This document shows positions 34,901 through 40,525 of a DNA stretch of 64,000 nucleotides, one piece after another; position 1 is the stretch's first letter; the number at the start of each line of letters is the position of its first letter. The stretch is from assembly GCF_050632745.1 (NCBI RefSeq), contig NZ_JBODSD010000003.1, positions 372,001 through 436,000 of the forward strand, read 5' to 3'. The notes below the pieces were generated by a model. It saw nothing but the letters and a program-made list of their open reading frames with translations. It ran no database searches and was not told where the DNA came from. Made by a program: the position numbers and the translations under genes. Source of the DNA: Mumia sp050632745 (GTDB lineage Bacteria > Actinomycetota > Actinomycetes > Propionibacteriales > Nocardioidaceae).

Positions 34901-35165
34901 GACGACCCGCAAGGGCGCCTCCCTGAAGACCGGCGCGACGCGCGGTGGGGCGATCGCGCTGGTCGTCACGCGGTGCAAGGGCTGCGGGACGGTCGACGTG
35001 CTGGTGGGGTCGCGGCGCATCGCGCGGGTGAGCCTCGGCGCCACCTCGACGCGTCACCGCCAGGTGGTCGTGCTCCCACGGCGCGCGTTCTCGGGTCCGA
35101 TCACGGTCAAGGCGGTGACGAAGGGGAAGCCGGTGCGGATCGACGGGCTGGCGGTGCTGCCGTAG
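28950..35165 (+). CDS. Giant secreted beta-helix/metzincin protein
   Basis: 2071 residues with a Sec signal (MLRAARTAALMLATTTAVVA...APAAAAS). A CSLREA-like start (VCTLRAAIQEANA) leads into a long right-handed beta-helix of GN.ISGN-type repeats (about 100-680). Around residue 1023 is a metzincin zinc motif HELGHAMGLQHGG with Met-turn LSVMNY. Thrombospondin-3-like calcium repeats (DSDNDGVPNATD) follow near 1213. Next come a DUF11-like domain, HAF repeats (GINDAGTVVGRS, AINDDGLIVGY), a choice-of-anchor-D-like domain (about 1670-1770) and Ig-like C-terminal domains. No LPXTG is seen. It is likely a surface or released adhesin with peptidase activity. It is single in its transcription unit. Confidence 0.85.
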   Translation: MLRAARTAALMLATTTAVVAGTLAATTAPAAAASPYVVTSAADYADATPGDGQCRTSAATGAVCTLRAAIQEANAGGGADTIRFAIGSGPVTISPTSELPQITEPVTIDGFSQPGAGSTPIVHLAGDTVGVNGDGLRLAAGTSSVSGLVFSKFDVAIFISGPGGNLVTGNYVGLAPDGTVGRGNTFGIVIDKSPDNVIGMSTSPNVISGNAQAGITVSGAAAKDNQIAGNRIGTNAAGTATVANLLGISLLSGALDTRIGGTTDADGNVVSGNVTHGIEVAGAAKGTVISRNRIGVNAAGTGKLANGHQGIAAITAAKTTIQGNVISGNGETGIWASGIAGSDPHVIADNLVGTNAAGTAAIGNTSDGIRISGPSDFSAPPAYAKITGNTVSGNGRDGIRTGDSSYNDISGNTVGLAKGATTTRIGNKGVGILLVHDRRSSVRTNVVSGNDGGGIFAVGGQAGNPLEVIGNKAGTDGTGVWAVPNKNAGIKLTADAAAPTSGAYGEVRSNLVSGNDGDGIVVAHGVAASTVTDNTVGANLAKTGAVRNQGVGIWVEKGMGHDVGTPGHGNLVVANSNGILVRGASNVTVAANTIGVLPGGGNAPNRNQGIKVDGGASKVTIGFKPTDTITAGSCTAACNTISANAGAGVAIEGDDATTAVTVRGNVIDKNVGIPIDLGPADPTPNDAADADTGPNGLLNFPVGVSASYDNVKTKTFVTGVLSTPDPKGAVVDVYKAAGPGPVSGFGTAKEWLGRATLHPTASGALFVLELAGDQTKNVTYSATATGADGSTSEVSMVCLDTDGDGTLDDDGDAICDSWETSGIDYDGDKVVDLPLNAAPYNADPTKPDVYVDVDYMKGALHDDRPSEQALERVVKAYEFAPGGGIALHLSPGSSARSDDAVEHSGDIKVLGRGSGDDDDYWDLKDGKPDDLCDGAFGTKADRSSPRCHAVLGAKRLIYRYTLFTHRFDEAPRTSGVADLGGQDILISLGSWDDDVIEKAGGTLSRCVTLEWCKSEVEAGTFMHELGHAMGLQHGGSDDVQNKPNYLSVMNYTFQLLGSTPDRPLDYSRWKLSTLYENSLDEAAGIAANEPAATKAEISKRWSATAFSWYDAGKGECVWRSGSPVWAIDWNQVGGAAQTGIGAGIASDGRGGTDCLTIGSNPLEGHDDWANIRYDLRSSSGYRTEGVPAAVAARAGAERAGQDVEDAAALSSRSDSDNDGVPNATDVCVLKADPAQKDEDADGIGDACVDDIKDRDVSVTVTPPTEEPPIGSPATVRVTASNSFPLPATDLAIEVRVPEGLAVVSTTPSLGSYDAGSGTWTIPSLAKRSSATLDLAVRATRAEVALDVEAEVVAAGEDDRDSVPDNADPLEDDLASAAVRAKLLYTLEPLPKDVVGAVRDGETLAMLHRDAAGTRRITLDHAGRTTTLPMASDTLNVAAVNAHGEVVYWIGNVSYLWRDGTSVRLPDNFVASGINDAGTVVGRSYNKAATWIDGTVTHLADLAPTHPGAGGVATAINDDGLIVGYSISRYGRENAVRWENGVIDSMGMPDGDASLALAVGSTGAVAGQLMARPLRMQGNVRTTIEESPGRAESVNAYGDFVGRTQDLRAFLYANGKARSLESLLAPGQDWGLLHDATDIADDGSIVGSGEYRGEVRLFVARPGVGARTAGLGADPGSVDVGLVRVGSSSGAETVTLTNRASGPVDVEAPRIEGAAAADFAVEAGSLPRTLAAGESAEVSVTFTPSAPGARTATLVVPASSGDVSVPLRGEGVVADDAAPVVRCATPSTAWSRVDAAVSCTATDGGSGLANVADAAFVLRTSVPAGTANANAATSTRRVCDKAGNCATAGPVRGLRVDKRAPAAKATRGAAVTLDGRAVVRLTGSDVGSGVASYDTRVRTVARSGATSGWSVPKGWAASRTTTLTRAVAAGTAACFSTRSRDRAGNVSGWSPQVCTSAPYDDRALKASAGWKRTKGAAYLQRTISTTTRKGASLKTGATRGGAIALVVTRCKGCGTVDVLVGSRRIARVSLGATSTRHRQVVVLPRRAFSGPITVKAVTKGKPVRIDGLAVLP

Positions 35166-35240
35166 GCGCCCGCGGTCGAGCGAGCGACGTGGGTCGAAAA
35201 CCTCTCGCTCCCTCCCCCCCTGCGTCACGAGGCTGGGCGG

Positions 35241-35660
35241 ATGAACGACGACCGTCTCTGGGAGCGACTGCTCGCCTCCCTCAACCACTGGGGCAACGCG
35301 GCCGAGGTCGCGCCCGGCCGGATCGAGCTGTCGTACGAGGACGAGGACGGCCTCGTACGGCAGGTCGAGATCGTGATGACCGCCGACGAGTGGAGCGACT
35401 TCGCCGGCACCATCTGGGGCGACTTCGGCGACGCCGCGAACGACGTGAAGCGGATGGTGACCGAGGCGCCGCTCGGTCTGCACTACTGCGTGTACGGCAC
35501 GTACGAGCTCGTCCCGTCCGCGACGCCCGAGCTGCCGGTCGATCCCGAGGACGCGGCGATGGAGGAGATGGCTCGTCAGCATCCCGAGGGCTTCGGCCGG
35601 TGGGTGGTCACGGACGAGGCCGGCCACGTCCTCGACGAGCTTGGGCCCGAGCCGGGCTGA
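35241..35660 (+). CDS. Unknown conserved protein, paralogue of the gene at 6048
   Basis: 139 residues. It aligns without gaps with the product of 6048-6509: DRLWERLLASLNHWG, PGRIELSYEDEDG, GTYELVPSATPELPVDPED, RQHPEGFGRWVVTDE. It lacks the basic tail of that copy. Composition is acidic and the protein appears cytoplasmic. The family is unnamed to me. ATG at 35241 is the natural start; the upstream ribosome site is weak (GAGGCTGGG). It lies just after the giant secreted protein gene and converges on a nucleotidyltransferase-like gene. Confidence 0.75.
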   Translation: MNDDRLWERLLASLNHWGNAAEVAPGRIELSYEDEDGLVRQVEIVMTADEWSDFAGTIWGDFGDAANDVKRMVTEAPLGLHYCVYGTYELVPSATPELPVDPEDAAMEEMARQHPEGFGRWVVTDEAGHVLDELGPEPG

Positions 35661-35676
35661 CGGCGGCGCGACGCGG

Positions 35677-36411
35677 TCAGCCGGTCAGGATGCCGAACGC
35701 GATCTGACCCCGCGACCTCACCTCGACCGGCACGAGGGCCCACGCGGCGTGCGTGTCGTCGAGAAGGGCCGTGGCTCGGAGAAGTCGTTGACGGTCCTTC
35801 TTCGTCAGCTCGTCGGCGAGCGTGAAGGGGTCCTCGACGAGGGAGCACAGGAGCGCGAGGTCGCGGTAGTGACGTTGAGGGTCTGGCAGGGTGACGGCTG
35901 CTGCCTTCCCGATGATCGCCGCAAGGATCGTCGGTCGAGGCACGCGTCCCTGCCGACCCTCGTGGACGACCGTCACGATCTCGGTGCGGGCCAGGGCCTG
36001 GGTGCCGCCGGGCATCTCCACTGTCCGTCCCGGAGGAGTCGTCGTCAGGTTCGCCCGCGGCCCGAGCCCCTCTGGCGCGAGGACGTCGATGACGACCGGG
36101 CGTGGCTCGGCGGGACGGATGTATCGATGGGCCAGACCGTCGGTGCTCGGGGCGGCCATCTGGAACTGCAGGCTCTGAAGCGCCGCGACGACGTCCGTCA
36201 GCGCGTCAGGGTCGGCGCGGATGTCCGCCACGACGTCACCGTCCTGGCTGATCTGCGGCGGAGTCTGACCGTGCTCCAGCGCATGGAGCAGCACCATCTG
36301 TCCTCCGACCAGCGCCCACGGCACGCGGATCCGGTCGTGGAGATCGAGGAGTACGCGCCACAGCTCGTCGATCGGAGCGGGCATCGGGGGAAGCTCGATG
36401 ACGATGCTCAT
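35677..36411 (-). CDS. Nucleotidyltransferase-like protein, possible AbiEii-type toxin
   Basis: 244 residues. PWALVGGQMVLLHALEHG followed by SQDGDVVADIRADPDALT resembles the GG...D.D core of nucleotidyltransferase-fold proteins such as AbiEii/AbiGii toxins. The segment ILAAIIGKAAAVTLPDPQRH YRDLALL (around 180-205) fits the conserved lysine/arginine helix of those families. The ATG overlaps the stop of the upstream HTH gene (ATGA). The pair looks like a type IV toxin-antitoxin module, but the similarity is by fold pattern only and the antitoxin is not of the usual AbiEi form. Confidence 0.55.
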   Translation of the reverse strand: MSIVIELPPMPAPIDELWRVLLDLHDRIRVPWALVGGQMVLLHALEHGQTPPQISQDGDVVADIRADPDALTDVVAALQSLQFQMAAPSTDGLAHRYIRPAEPRPVVIDVLAPEGLGPRANLTTTPPGRTVEMPGGTQALARTEIVTVVHEGRQGRVPRPTILAAIIGKAAAVTLPDPQRHYRDLALLCSLVEDPFTLADELTKKDRQRLLRATALLDDTHAAWALVPVEVRSRGQIAFGILTG

Positions 36412-37112
36412 GCGCTCTGCCACTCCCTCAGGAGCTCGTCCAGGCGCAGCTGCCCCGCTCTGACGGCTCGCGGTTCGGGCGCCTCGAGCAGGTCGGCCGC
36501 GAGTGCTGCGTCCGAGATGTCGGCATCTGACCCGAACGGCCACACCCGCTGCGGGACGCGGACGATCAGGTTGGGAGGTTCGAGCGCGCCGGCGTCTCTG
36601 AGGGCCAGCGCGCGCTGCACGACCGGCCACGCGTCCTCGGCGACGTAGACCTCGACGACGTCGCTCTCCAGAGCGACGAGATCGAACGCGCGGCGAGCTG
36701 CCACGTCCGGCCCTGCCGGGTGGACGTCCGGCCGGGCGAGGAGGCGTGGCACGGCGGCCGGGTGGGCGACCGCGCGGACGACCTGGCTGCGACCTCGCAG
36801 GATGCTTCGCCACTGATCCGCGTCGACATCGCTCAGCCGGGACATGTATCCGCGGACCTGGCTGCGCGCCGAGTACGACAGCCACGGAGCCCCGCCGTCC
36901 TCGAGAAGATCGAGGAGGCCCCAGGCACGCAGCGGCCCGAGGGGACGTCCAGCGCGCCGGCGATGCCCCTGCACTCGCGCCACGTCCTCGGCCGACACCA
37001 GCCAGTCACGACCGACGCGACGGCCCACGAGGTCGCCGGCGATCAGCATCTGGCGCACACGTGACGGGCTCACGTCGAGGCGTTCCGCCGCCTCGGCGAC
37101 GACGATCTCCAT
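36408..37112 (-). CDS. HTH (excisionase-type) protein, probable partner/antitoxin of the nucleotidyltransferase
   Basis: 234 residues. The N-terminal 50 residues form a MerR/excisionase-type winged HTH: VAEAAERLDVSPSRVRQMLI, GDLVGRRVGRDWLVSAEDVA. The rest (about 60-230) is unassigned but contains SYSARSQVRGYMSRL. The TGA overlaps the start of the downstream gene, so HTH first and nucleotidyltransferase second, as in many toxin-antitoxin pairs. Self-regulation is plausible through the inverted repeat at 37129-37158 just upstream of the start. Confidence 0.65.
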   Translation of the reverse strand: MEIVVAEAAERLDVSPSRVRQMLIAGDLVGRRVGRDWLVSAEDVARVQGHRRRAGRPLGPLRAWGLLDLLEDGGAPWLSYSARSQVRGYMSRLSDVDADQWRSILRGRSQVVRAVAHPAAVPRLLARPDVHPAGPDVAARRAFDLVALESDVVEVYVAEDAWPVVQRALALRDAGALEPPNLIVRVPQRVWPFGSDADISDAALAADLLEAPEPRAVRAGQLRLDELLREWQSA

Positions 37113-37128
37113 GCGACCACCACCTTTA

Positions 37129-37158
37129 GGAAATACTAACGCAAGCGCGAGGATTTCC
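37129..37158 (-). promoter_or_regulatory. Inverted repeat operator and -10 upstream of the HTH/nucleotidyltransferase pair
   Basis: GGAAAT and ATTTCC flank 18 bases, ending 17 bp before the HTH gene start. Within it on the minus strand is TTAGTAT, a good -10 (TAGTAT). A repressor bound to the arms would cover this promoter, suggesting autoregulation. Confidence 0.45.
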
Positions 37159-37173
37159 GATAGTCATGGTCAG

Positions 37174-37197
37174 TCGTGGTCGTGGTCGTGGTCGTGG
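37174..37197. repeat. Hexamer tandem repeat (TCGTGG)4
   Basis: Four perfect copies of TCGTGG lie upstream of the HTH/nucleotidyltransferase promoter. Slippage could vary copy number and so promoter spacing; that is speculation. Confidence 0.7.
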
Positions 37198-37246
37198 CGC
37201 GGCAGTGCCTTCGACGGTCAAGCGAATCCTTCGATACGGGCAAGCC

Positions 37247-37297
37247 CCGTTAAAGGAAAAGGGTCCATCCTTTAATGAACGGGCCAGCCGTTAAAGG
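37247..37297. repeat. CCGTTAAAGG direct repeats with an 8-bp stem
   Basis: CCGTTAAAGG occurs at 37247-37256 and 37288-37297. Between them TCCTTTAA (37268-37275) pairs with TTAAAGGA (37250-37257), an 8-bp perfect stem with a 10-base loop. The element lies between the bfr 3' end and the divergent-facing regulatory region of the HTH gene. It may be a terminator for bfr or a regulator site. Confidence 0.5.
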
Positions 37298-37324
37298 TTA
37301 TCCGCGAGGGCCGCGCCGTACGGC

Positions 37325-37819
37325 TCAGCCAGCGGAGGGCCCTTCGCCAGAGGGCACCTGCTGCGCGAGGTACTGCTGGATCCCGATCCGCTCGATCGCG
37401 TCGAGCTGGCTCTCGAACCAGTCGGCGTGCTGCTCCTCGTCGCGCACCATCTCTTCGAAGACGTTGGCGGTGCCGTGGTCACCGAGGTCGTGGCACTCCT
37501 GCGCGCCGGCGTTGAACTGCGCGACCGCGGCCTTCTCGCTGTCGAAGGCGAGCCGCAGCATCTCCTCGGCGGTCTCGCCGACGGTGATCGCGTTCAGCCG
37601 CTGGACGTTGGGGTGGCCGTCGAAGAGCAGGATGCGGTTGATCAGGTCGTCCGCGTCCTTCATCTCGTCGATGGACAGGTCGTAGAAGACCTTGCCCAGC
37701 TTGCCGAAGCCCCAGTTGTCGAGCATGCGGGCGTGAAGGAAGTACGTGTTGGTGACCGTCAGCTCGAAGGTCAGCGCGTCGTTCAGCAGCTCGACGATCC
37801 GTGGGCTCTTGGGCTGCAC
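37325..37819 (-). CDS. bfr: Bacterioferritin-like iron storage protein
   Basis: 164 residues, close to the usual 158. It matches bacterioferritin: FELTVTNTYFLHARMLDNWG (site Glu), FYDLSIDEMKDADDLINRIL with the haem-ligand Met, EEMLRLAFDSEKAA (Glu94 equivalent), and RDEEQHADWFE (Glu127, His130). The ferroxidase ligand His54 (EMKHAD in most Bfr) is Asp here, and His46 is also Asp. GTG at 37819 has GGAGG upstream and begins the homology. It lies 89 bp after bfd in the same direction. Twenty-four such subunits normally form the iron-storing shell; altered ferroxidase activity is possible. Confidence 0.88.
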   Translation of the reverse strand: MQPKSPRIVELLNDALTFELTVTNTYFLHARMLDNWGFGKLGKVFYDLSIDEMKDADDLINRILLFDGHPNVQRLNAITVGETAEEMLRLAFDSEKAAVAQFNAGAQECHDLGDHGTANVFEEMVRDEEQHADWFESQLDAIERIGIQQYLAQQVPSGEGPSAG

Positions 37820-37908
37820 CGTCCACCTCCGGTGTGCGACGACTGTGACGTCGATGCTGGCACACCTGAGACCATCCGGAAAGCCGGATGGGCCATGAGA
37901 TTCAGGAG

Positions 37909-38112
37909 TCAGCTCGCCGCGCCGTCGGCCTCCAGGAGCTCGTACTCGTCCCGCTCGTGCCGGCACACCAGCGCCTTCACGCTGAAGATGCAGGCCCCGC
38001 AGTCCTGCGCGGCTCCGGTGGCTCGGCAGACCGCGCCGACGGTGCGCGCGCCGGCGGCCACGGCGGCATCAACCGCTTGGTCGCTGACGACCTTGCACTG
38101 ACAGACGATCAC
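37909..38112 (-). CDS. bfd: Bacterioferritin-associated ferredoxin
   Basis: 67 residues. The BFD [2Fe-2S] pattern is complete: VIVCQCKVVSDQAV (Cys-x-Cys), then VCRATGAAQDCGAC (Cys-x4-5-Cys type). The protein reduces bacterioferritin to release stored iron. GTG at 38112 begins the family homology; the frame extends to 38139. It precedes bfr in a likely operon under two iron boxes at 38126-38169. Confidence 0.9.
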   Translation of the reverse strand: MIVCQCKVVSDQAVDAAVAAGARTVGAVCRATGAAQDCGACIFSVKALVCRHERDEYELLEADGAAS

Positions 38113-38125
38113 GGTCCACTCCCGT

Positions 38126-38144
38126 TTAGCCAAGCCCACCCTAA
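38126..38144 (-). promoter_or_regulatory. IdeR-like iron box upstream of bfd-bfr (proximal)
   Basis: TTAGCCAAGCCCACCCTAA matches the 19-bp IdeR/DmdR consensus at about 13 positions, including both outer TTAG/CTAA ends. It lies 13 bp upstream of the bfd start. In mycobacteria IdeR activates bacterioferritin from such boxes; here activation is inferred by analogy. Confidence 0.6.
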
Positions 38145-38150
38145 GTTTGC

Positions 38151-38169
38151 TGAGGTTAACCTAACCCCG
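38151..38169 (-). promoter_or_regulatory. IdeR-like iron box upstream of bfd-bfr (distal)
   Basis: TGAGGTTAACCTAACCCCG matches the consensus at about 13 positions and contains the palindrome AGGTTAACCT. It is 6 bp from the proximal box, as in tandem IdeR sites that act as activator sites. It also sits upstream of the divergent hydrolase gene at 38232. Confidence 0.6.
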
Positions 38170-38231
38170 ACTCCCAGGGGAAGAGTCAGCGGGGTCGCAG
38201 TTCGAGACGCGACGGGACTAGCGTTGCCGCC

Positions 38232-39074
38232 GTGAGGGCGGAGTTCGTCAGCTCCAGGGGCCTCGCGGGCTGGGTCGCCGGGTCCGGCCCCGAGGTGGTG
38301 CTCCTGCACGGTGGCCCGGGCATGTCCGACTACATGGAGAGCCTGCTGCCGGAGCTGGGCGGATACCGCGTCGCGTCGTTCCAGCAGCGCGGGGTCGCAC
38401 CGTCGACCCTGGACGGACCGTACGACGTGCCGACCCTGCGCGACGACGCGCTCGACGTCTTCGACACGCTCGGCTGGAAGGCGCCGGCGGTCATCGGGCA
38501 CTCGTGGGGCGGGCACCTGCTCCTCCACCTGCTCGCGGCTGCACCGGCCCGGGTCGGCGCGGCGCTCGTGGTGGACCCGTTAGGGGCGGTCGGTGACGGC
38601 GGGCTGGCCGAGCTCGACGCCGAGGTGGACCGCCGGCTCCCGACGAGGGTCACGGCACGACTGCGGGAGCTGGACGCGCTCGCGGAGGCCCGGGCCCTGA
38701 CGCCCGCCGAGGTCCAGGAGTCGTTGGACCTCGCCTGGCCCGCCTACTTCTCCTCGCTCGAGGCGGCGCAACCCATCCCGCAGACGGGCCACGCCCCGAG
38801 CGCCGAGACGTGGGCGTCGATCCGGGCCGAGATGCCGAGGCTCGCCGAGAGGCTCCGGGGCTGCACGGTGCCGACCAGGTTCGTGCACGGCGAGCGGGAT
38901 CCGATGCCGTTGACGGCGAGCACCGACACGGCCGAGATCCTCGGAGCGCCGGTGGACGTGCTGCCGGGCGACGGCCACTTCTGCTGGCTCGAGGACCCCG
39001 GCTGCGTACGGCGGAGCCTCGATCGTCTGCTCAGCTCGCCGCGTGCCGCGGGCCCGACGTCCGCGGGCGGATGA
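38232..39074 (+). CDS. Alpha/beta hydrolase (proline iminopeptidase-like)
   Basis: 280 residues, cytoplasmic. It has the oxyanion motif VVLLHGGPGMSDY (HGGPG), the nucleophile elbow GHSWGG with Ser91, and the late histidine in LPGDGHFCWLEDPG. These suit the S33 hydrolase/prolyl iminopeptidase group, but substrate cannot be read. GTG at 38232 gives the conserved start. Its 3' end overlaps the convergent GlsB-like gene by 44 bp. It is divergent from bfd and shares the region of the iron boxes. Confidence 0.85.
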   Translation: MRAEFVSSRGLAGWVAGSGPEVVLLHGGPGMSDYMESLLPELGGYRVASFQQRGVAPSTLDGPYDVPTLRDDALDVFDTLGWKAPAVIGHSWGGHLLLHLLAAAPARVGAALVVDPLGAVGDGGLAELDAEVDRRLPTRVTARLRELDALAEARALTPAEVQESLDLAWPAYFSSLEAAQPIPQTGHAPSAETWASIRAEMPRLAERLRGCTVPTRFVHGERDPMPLTASTDTAEILGAPVDVLPGDGHFCWLEDPGCVRRSLDRLLSSPRAAGPTSAGG

Positions 39075-39327
39075 GCCGCCAGAGGAGCAGCGCGACGACC
39101 GCGCCGAGGATCGAGAAGATCAGCCCGCTCGGTTGGAAGAAGCCCTCGTCCTCGTCCCAGCCGAACAGGAGATAGCCCCCGAAGCCGCCGATGAACGAGC
39201 CCACGATGCCGAGCAGCATCGTCTGCCACCACGCCATCGGGTCGGAGCCCTTGACCAGCAGCCGGGCGAGGTAGCCCGCGATGAGGCCGACGACGATCAG
39301 GTAGACCACGGTCCAGAAGTTGAACAT
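39031..39327 (-). CDS. GlsB/YeaQ/YmgE-type stress membrane protein
   Basis: 98 residues with three membrane helices: VVYLIVVGLIAGYLARLLVK, TMLLGIVGSFIGGFGGYLLF and LIFSILGAVVALLLWRL. The GLIAGYLARLL and LGIVGSFIGGFGGYLLFG motifs are those of the transglycosylase-associated (YeaQ/YmgE) family, small stress-linked membrane proteins of unclear mechanism. ATG at 39327 is convincing. Its last 44 bp overlap the convergent hydrolase gene. Confidence 0.88.
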   Translation of the reverse strand: MFNFWTVVYLIVVGLIAGYLARLLVKGSDPMAWWQTMLLGIVGSFIGGFGGYLLFGWDEDEGFFQPSGLIFSILGAVVALLLWRLIRPRTSGPRHAAS

Positions 39328-39417
39328 CGCGCCCCCTCGGGCTCGTCCGCGTCGTTGTGGTCAGCGACAGCTCATCATCACACCGCTCGCGCACCGCCGC
39401 CCGGAGGCGCGTCGGTC

Positions 39418-39468
39418 ACCGGGTCTCGATACGGTCCTCGCCTAGCGGCTCGGACCTACTCGACCAGC
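39418..39468. repeat. GGTCTCGATACG...CTCGACC repeat overlapping a gene end
   Basis: One unit in reverse orientation. On the minus strand its CTGGTCGAGTAG end forms the last codons (Leu-Leu-Val-Glu) and the TAG stop of the gene 39456-39935. It belongs to the window-wide repeat family. Confidence 0.8.
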
Positions 39469-39935
39469 AGCGTCCTCGACCGGCGGTTCGCGAGGTGGCG
39501 GCGCGCCATCTCGAGCGCGGCCTTCAGGCCGTCGTACACCTCGTCCTGAAGTTGCTTCAGCTCCTCACCGTCCGCGGCGCCGTTGAACCGGCCGATCGTC
39601 CGACGCGCTCCCGACAGCGCCTTCTCGAGGTCGCTGTCGCCGGTGAGGATGTACGCCTGGCCGATGGCCGAGCGGGCTCGGGCATTGCAGCGGTAGGCCT
39701 CCTGGCGGATCACGTCGCGCTCCGACTCCGGCCGGTCCTCGAGACGGGCCTTCACCCGGTCGTACGTCGCACGCGAGTAGTCGAAGAGCGAGTCGTAGCA
39801 CTCGGCGTACACGCGGAGCCGGGCCTCGAGGATGCGCCCCTCGCGGTCGGTCCGGTGCTGCGATCGTCCGGTCAGCCAGACGCTCACGAGGGACGTCGCG
39901 AAGCCCATGCCCGCGACGACGACCGTCGGATCCAT
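39456..39935 (-). CDS. Membrane-anchored coiled-coil protein of unknown function
   Basis: 159 residues. The N-terminal hydrophobic segment (VVVAGMGFATSLVSVWLTG) is a likely single anchor. A long charged helical region follows (HRTDREGRILEARLRVYAEC, SDLEKALSGARRTIGRF). I do not recognise a family. Its last residues LLVE and stop are supplied by a repeat element, so the original C-terminus may have been longer or different. ATG at 39935 is the natural start. Confidence 0.6.
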   Translation of the reverse strand: MDPTVVVAGMGFATSLVSVWLTGRSQHRTDREGRILEARLRVYAECYDSLFDYSRATYDRVKARLEDRPESERDVIRQEAYRCNARARSAIGQAYILTGDSDLEKALSGARRTIGRFNGAADGEELKQLQDEVYDGLKAALEMARRHLANRRSRTLLVE

Positions 39936-39957
39936 GGCCGGACGATAGCGGGTGGCG

Positions 39958-40003
39958 GGGTCTCGATACGCCCTCGCCTAGCGGCTCGGGCTACTCGACC
40001 AAC
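39958..40003. repeat. Repeat unit overlapping the end of the ABM gene
   Basis: GGGTCTCGATACGCCCTCGC through CTACTCGACCAACGAG. On the minus strand it supplies the Leu-Val-Glu-stop end of the gene at 39991-40344 and lies 22 bp before the start of the next gene on that strand. Confidence 0.8.
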
Positions 40004-40344
40004 GAGAGCCAGGGGGTGAGGAGCTGGACGGGGCCGTCCTCGCTGAAGTTCGCCCGGAGCTCCGGGCTCGGATCCCCGAGGAGCTCGCCGTGCACCGAGC
40101 CGGTCGCGATGACCGGCTCCATGAGGTGGTCGAGGTTCTTCGCGTGCTGGAGGAGCGCCTCGGAGTCGCGGTAGCGCTCGATGACGATCGCCTCGGTCTC
40201 GTCGGCGTTGAAGTAGACGCTGTACTCGAGGGTCCCGGGCTCCTTCTCCCGGACGATCTCCATGGCCTCCTCCGAAAGCCGCTTGAACTCGGCGACGTCG
40301 CCGTCGCGGAAGTCGAACCGTGCGATTCCCAGAAGCTCACTCAT
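39991..40344 (-). CDS. Antibiotic biosynthesis monooxygenase (ABM) domain protein
   Basis: 117 residues. MSELLGIARFDFRDGDVAEF, EPGTLEYSVYFNADETEAIV, IERYRDSEALLQHAKNLDHL and ELLGDPSPELRANF fit the ABM ferredoxin-like fold, small dimeric oxygenases or haem/quinone-related enzymes. The role here is unknown. The end WLSLVE and TAG come from a repeat unit. ATG at 40344 is convincing. Confidence 0.8.
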   Translation of the reverse strand: MSELLGIARFDFRDGDVAEFKRLSEEAMEIVREKEPGTLEYSVYFNADETEAIVIERYRDSEALLQHAKNLDHLMEPVIATGSVHGELLGDPSPELRANFSEDGPVQLLTPWLSLVE

Positions 40345-40483
40345 GTCCTCGTCCTCTCGTTCGGGTGCGTTCGTCAGGAGAGCGGAGCCGATGCTGAATC
40401 CTCGACATCTCTTGACCCGCAGGACAACCGCCTACTACGTTCGCGGCCAGATGTAAATTTGTTACGCCCTGACTCATCGCTGT

Positions 40484-40496
40484 GAAAACCGTTTTC
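40484..40496. promoter_or_regulatory. Palindrome GAAAACCGTTTTC before the NamZ gene
   Basis: The 13-base palindrome GAAAAC-C-GTTTTC lies 30 bp upstream of the ATG at 40526, in an AT-rich leader. Upstream are CTTGACCC (-35-like, about 40414) and CTACTACG as a possible -10. It resembles an operator for a sugar-responsive repressor, which would fit a cell-wall sugar pathway. Confidence 0.4.
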
Positions 40497-40525
40497 TCAT
40501 CACCCACCTGACCAGGGGAGAAACC

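Noticed and set aside
33030..35627. An 865-codon minus-strand frame over the end of the secreted protein gene
   Set aside because: Shadow frame that crosses two real genes; no recognisable domain.
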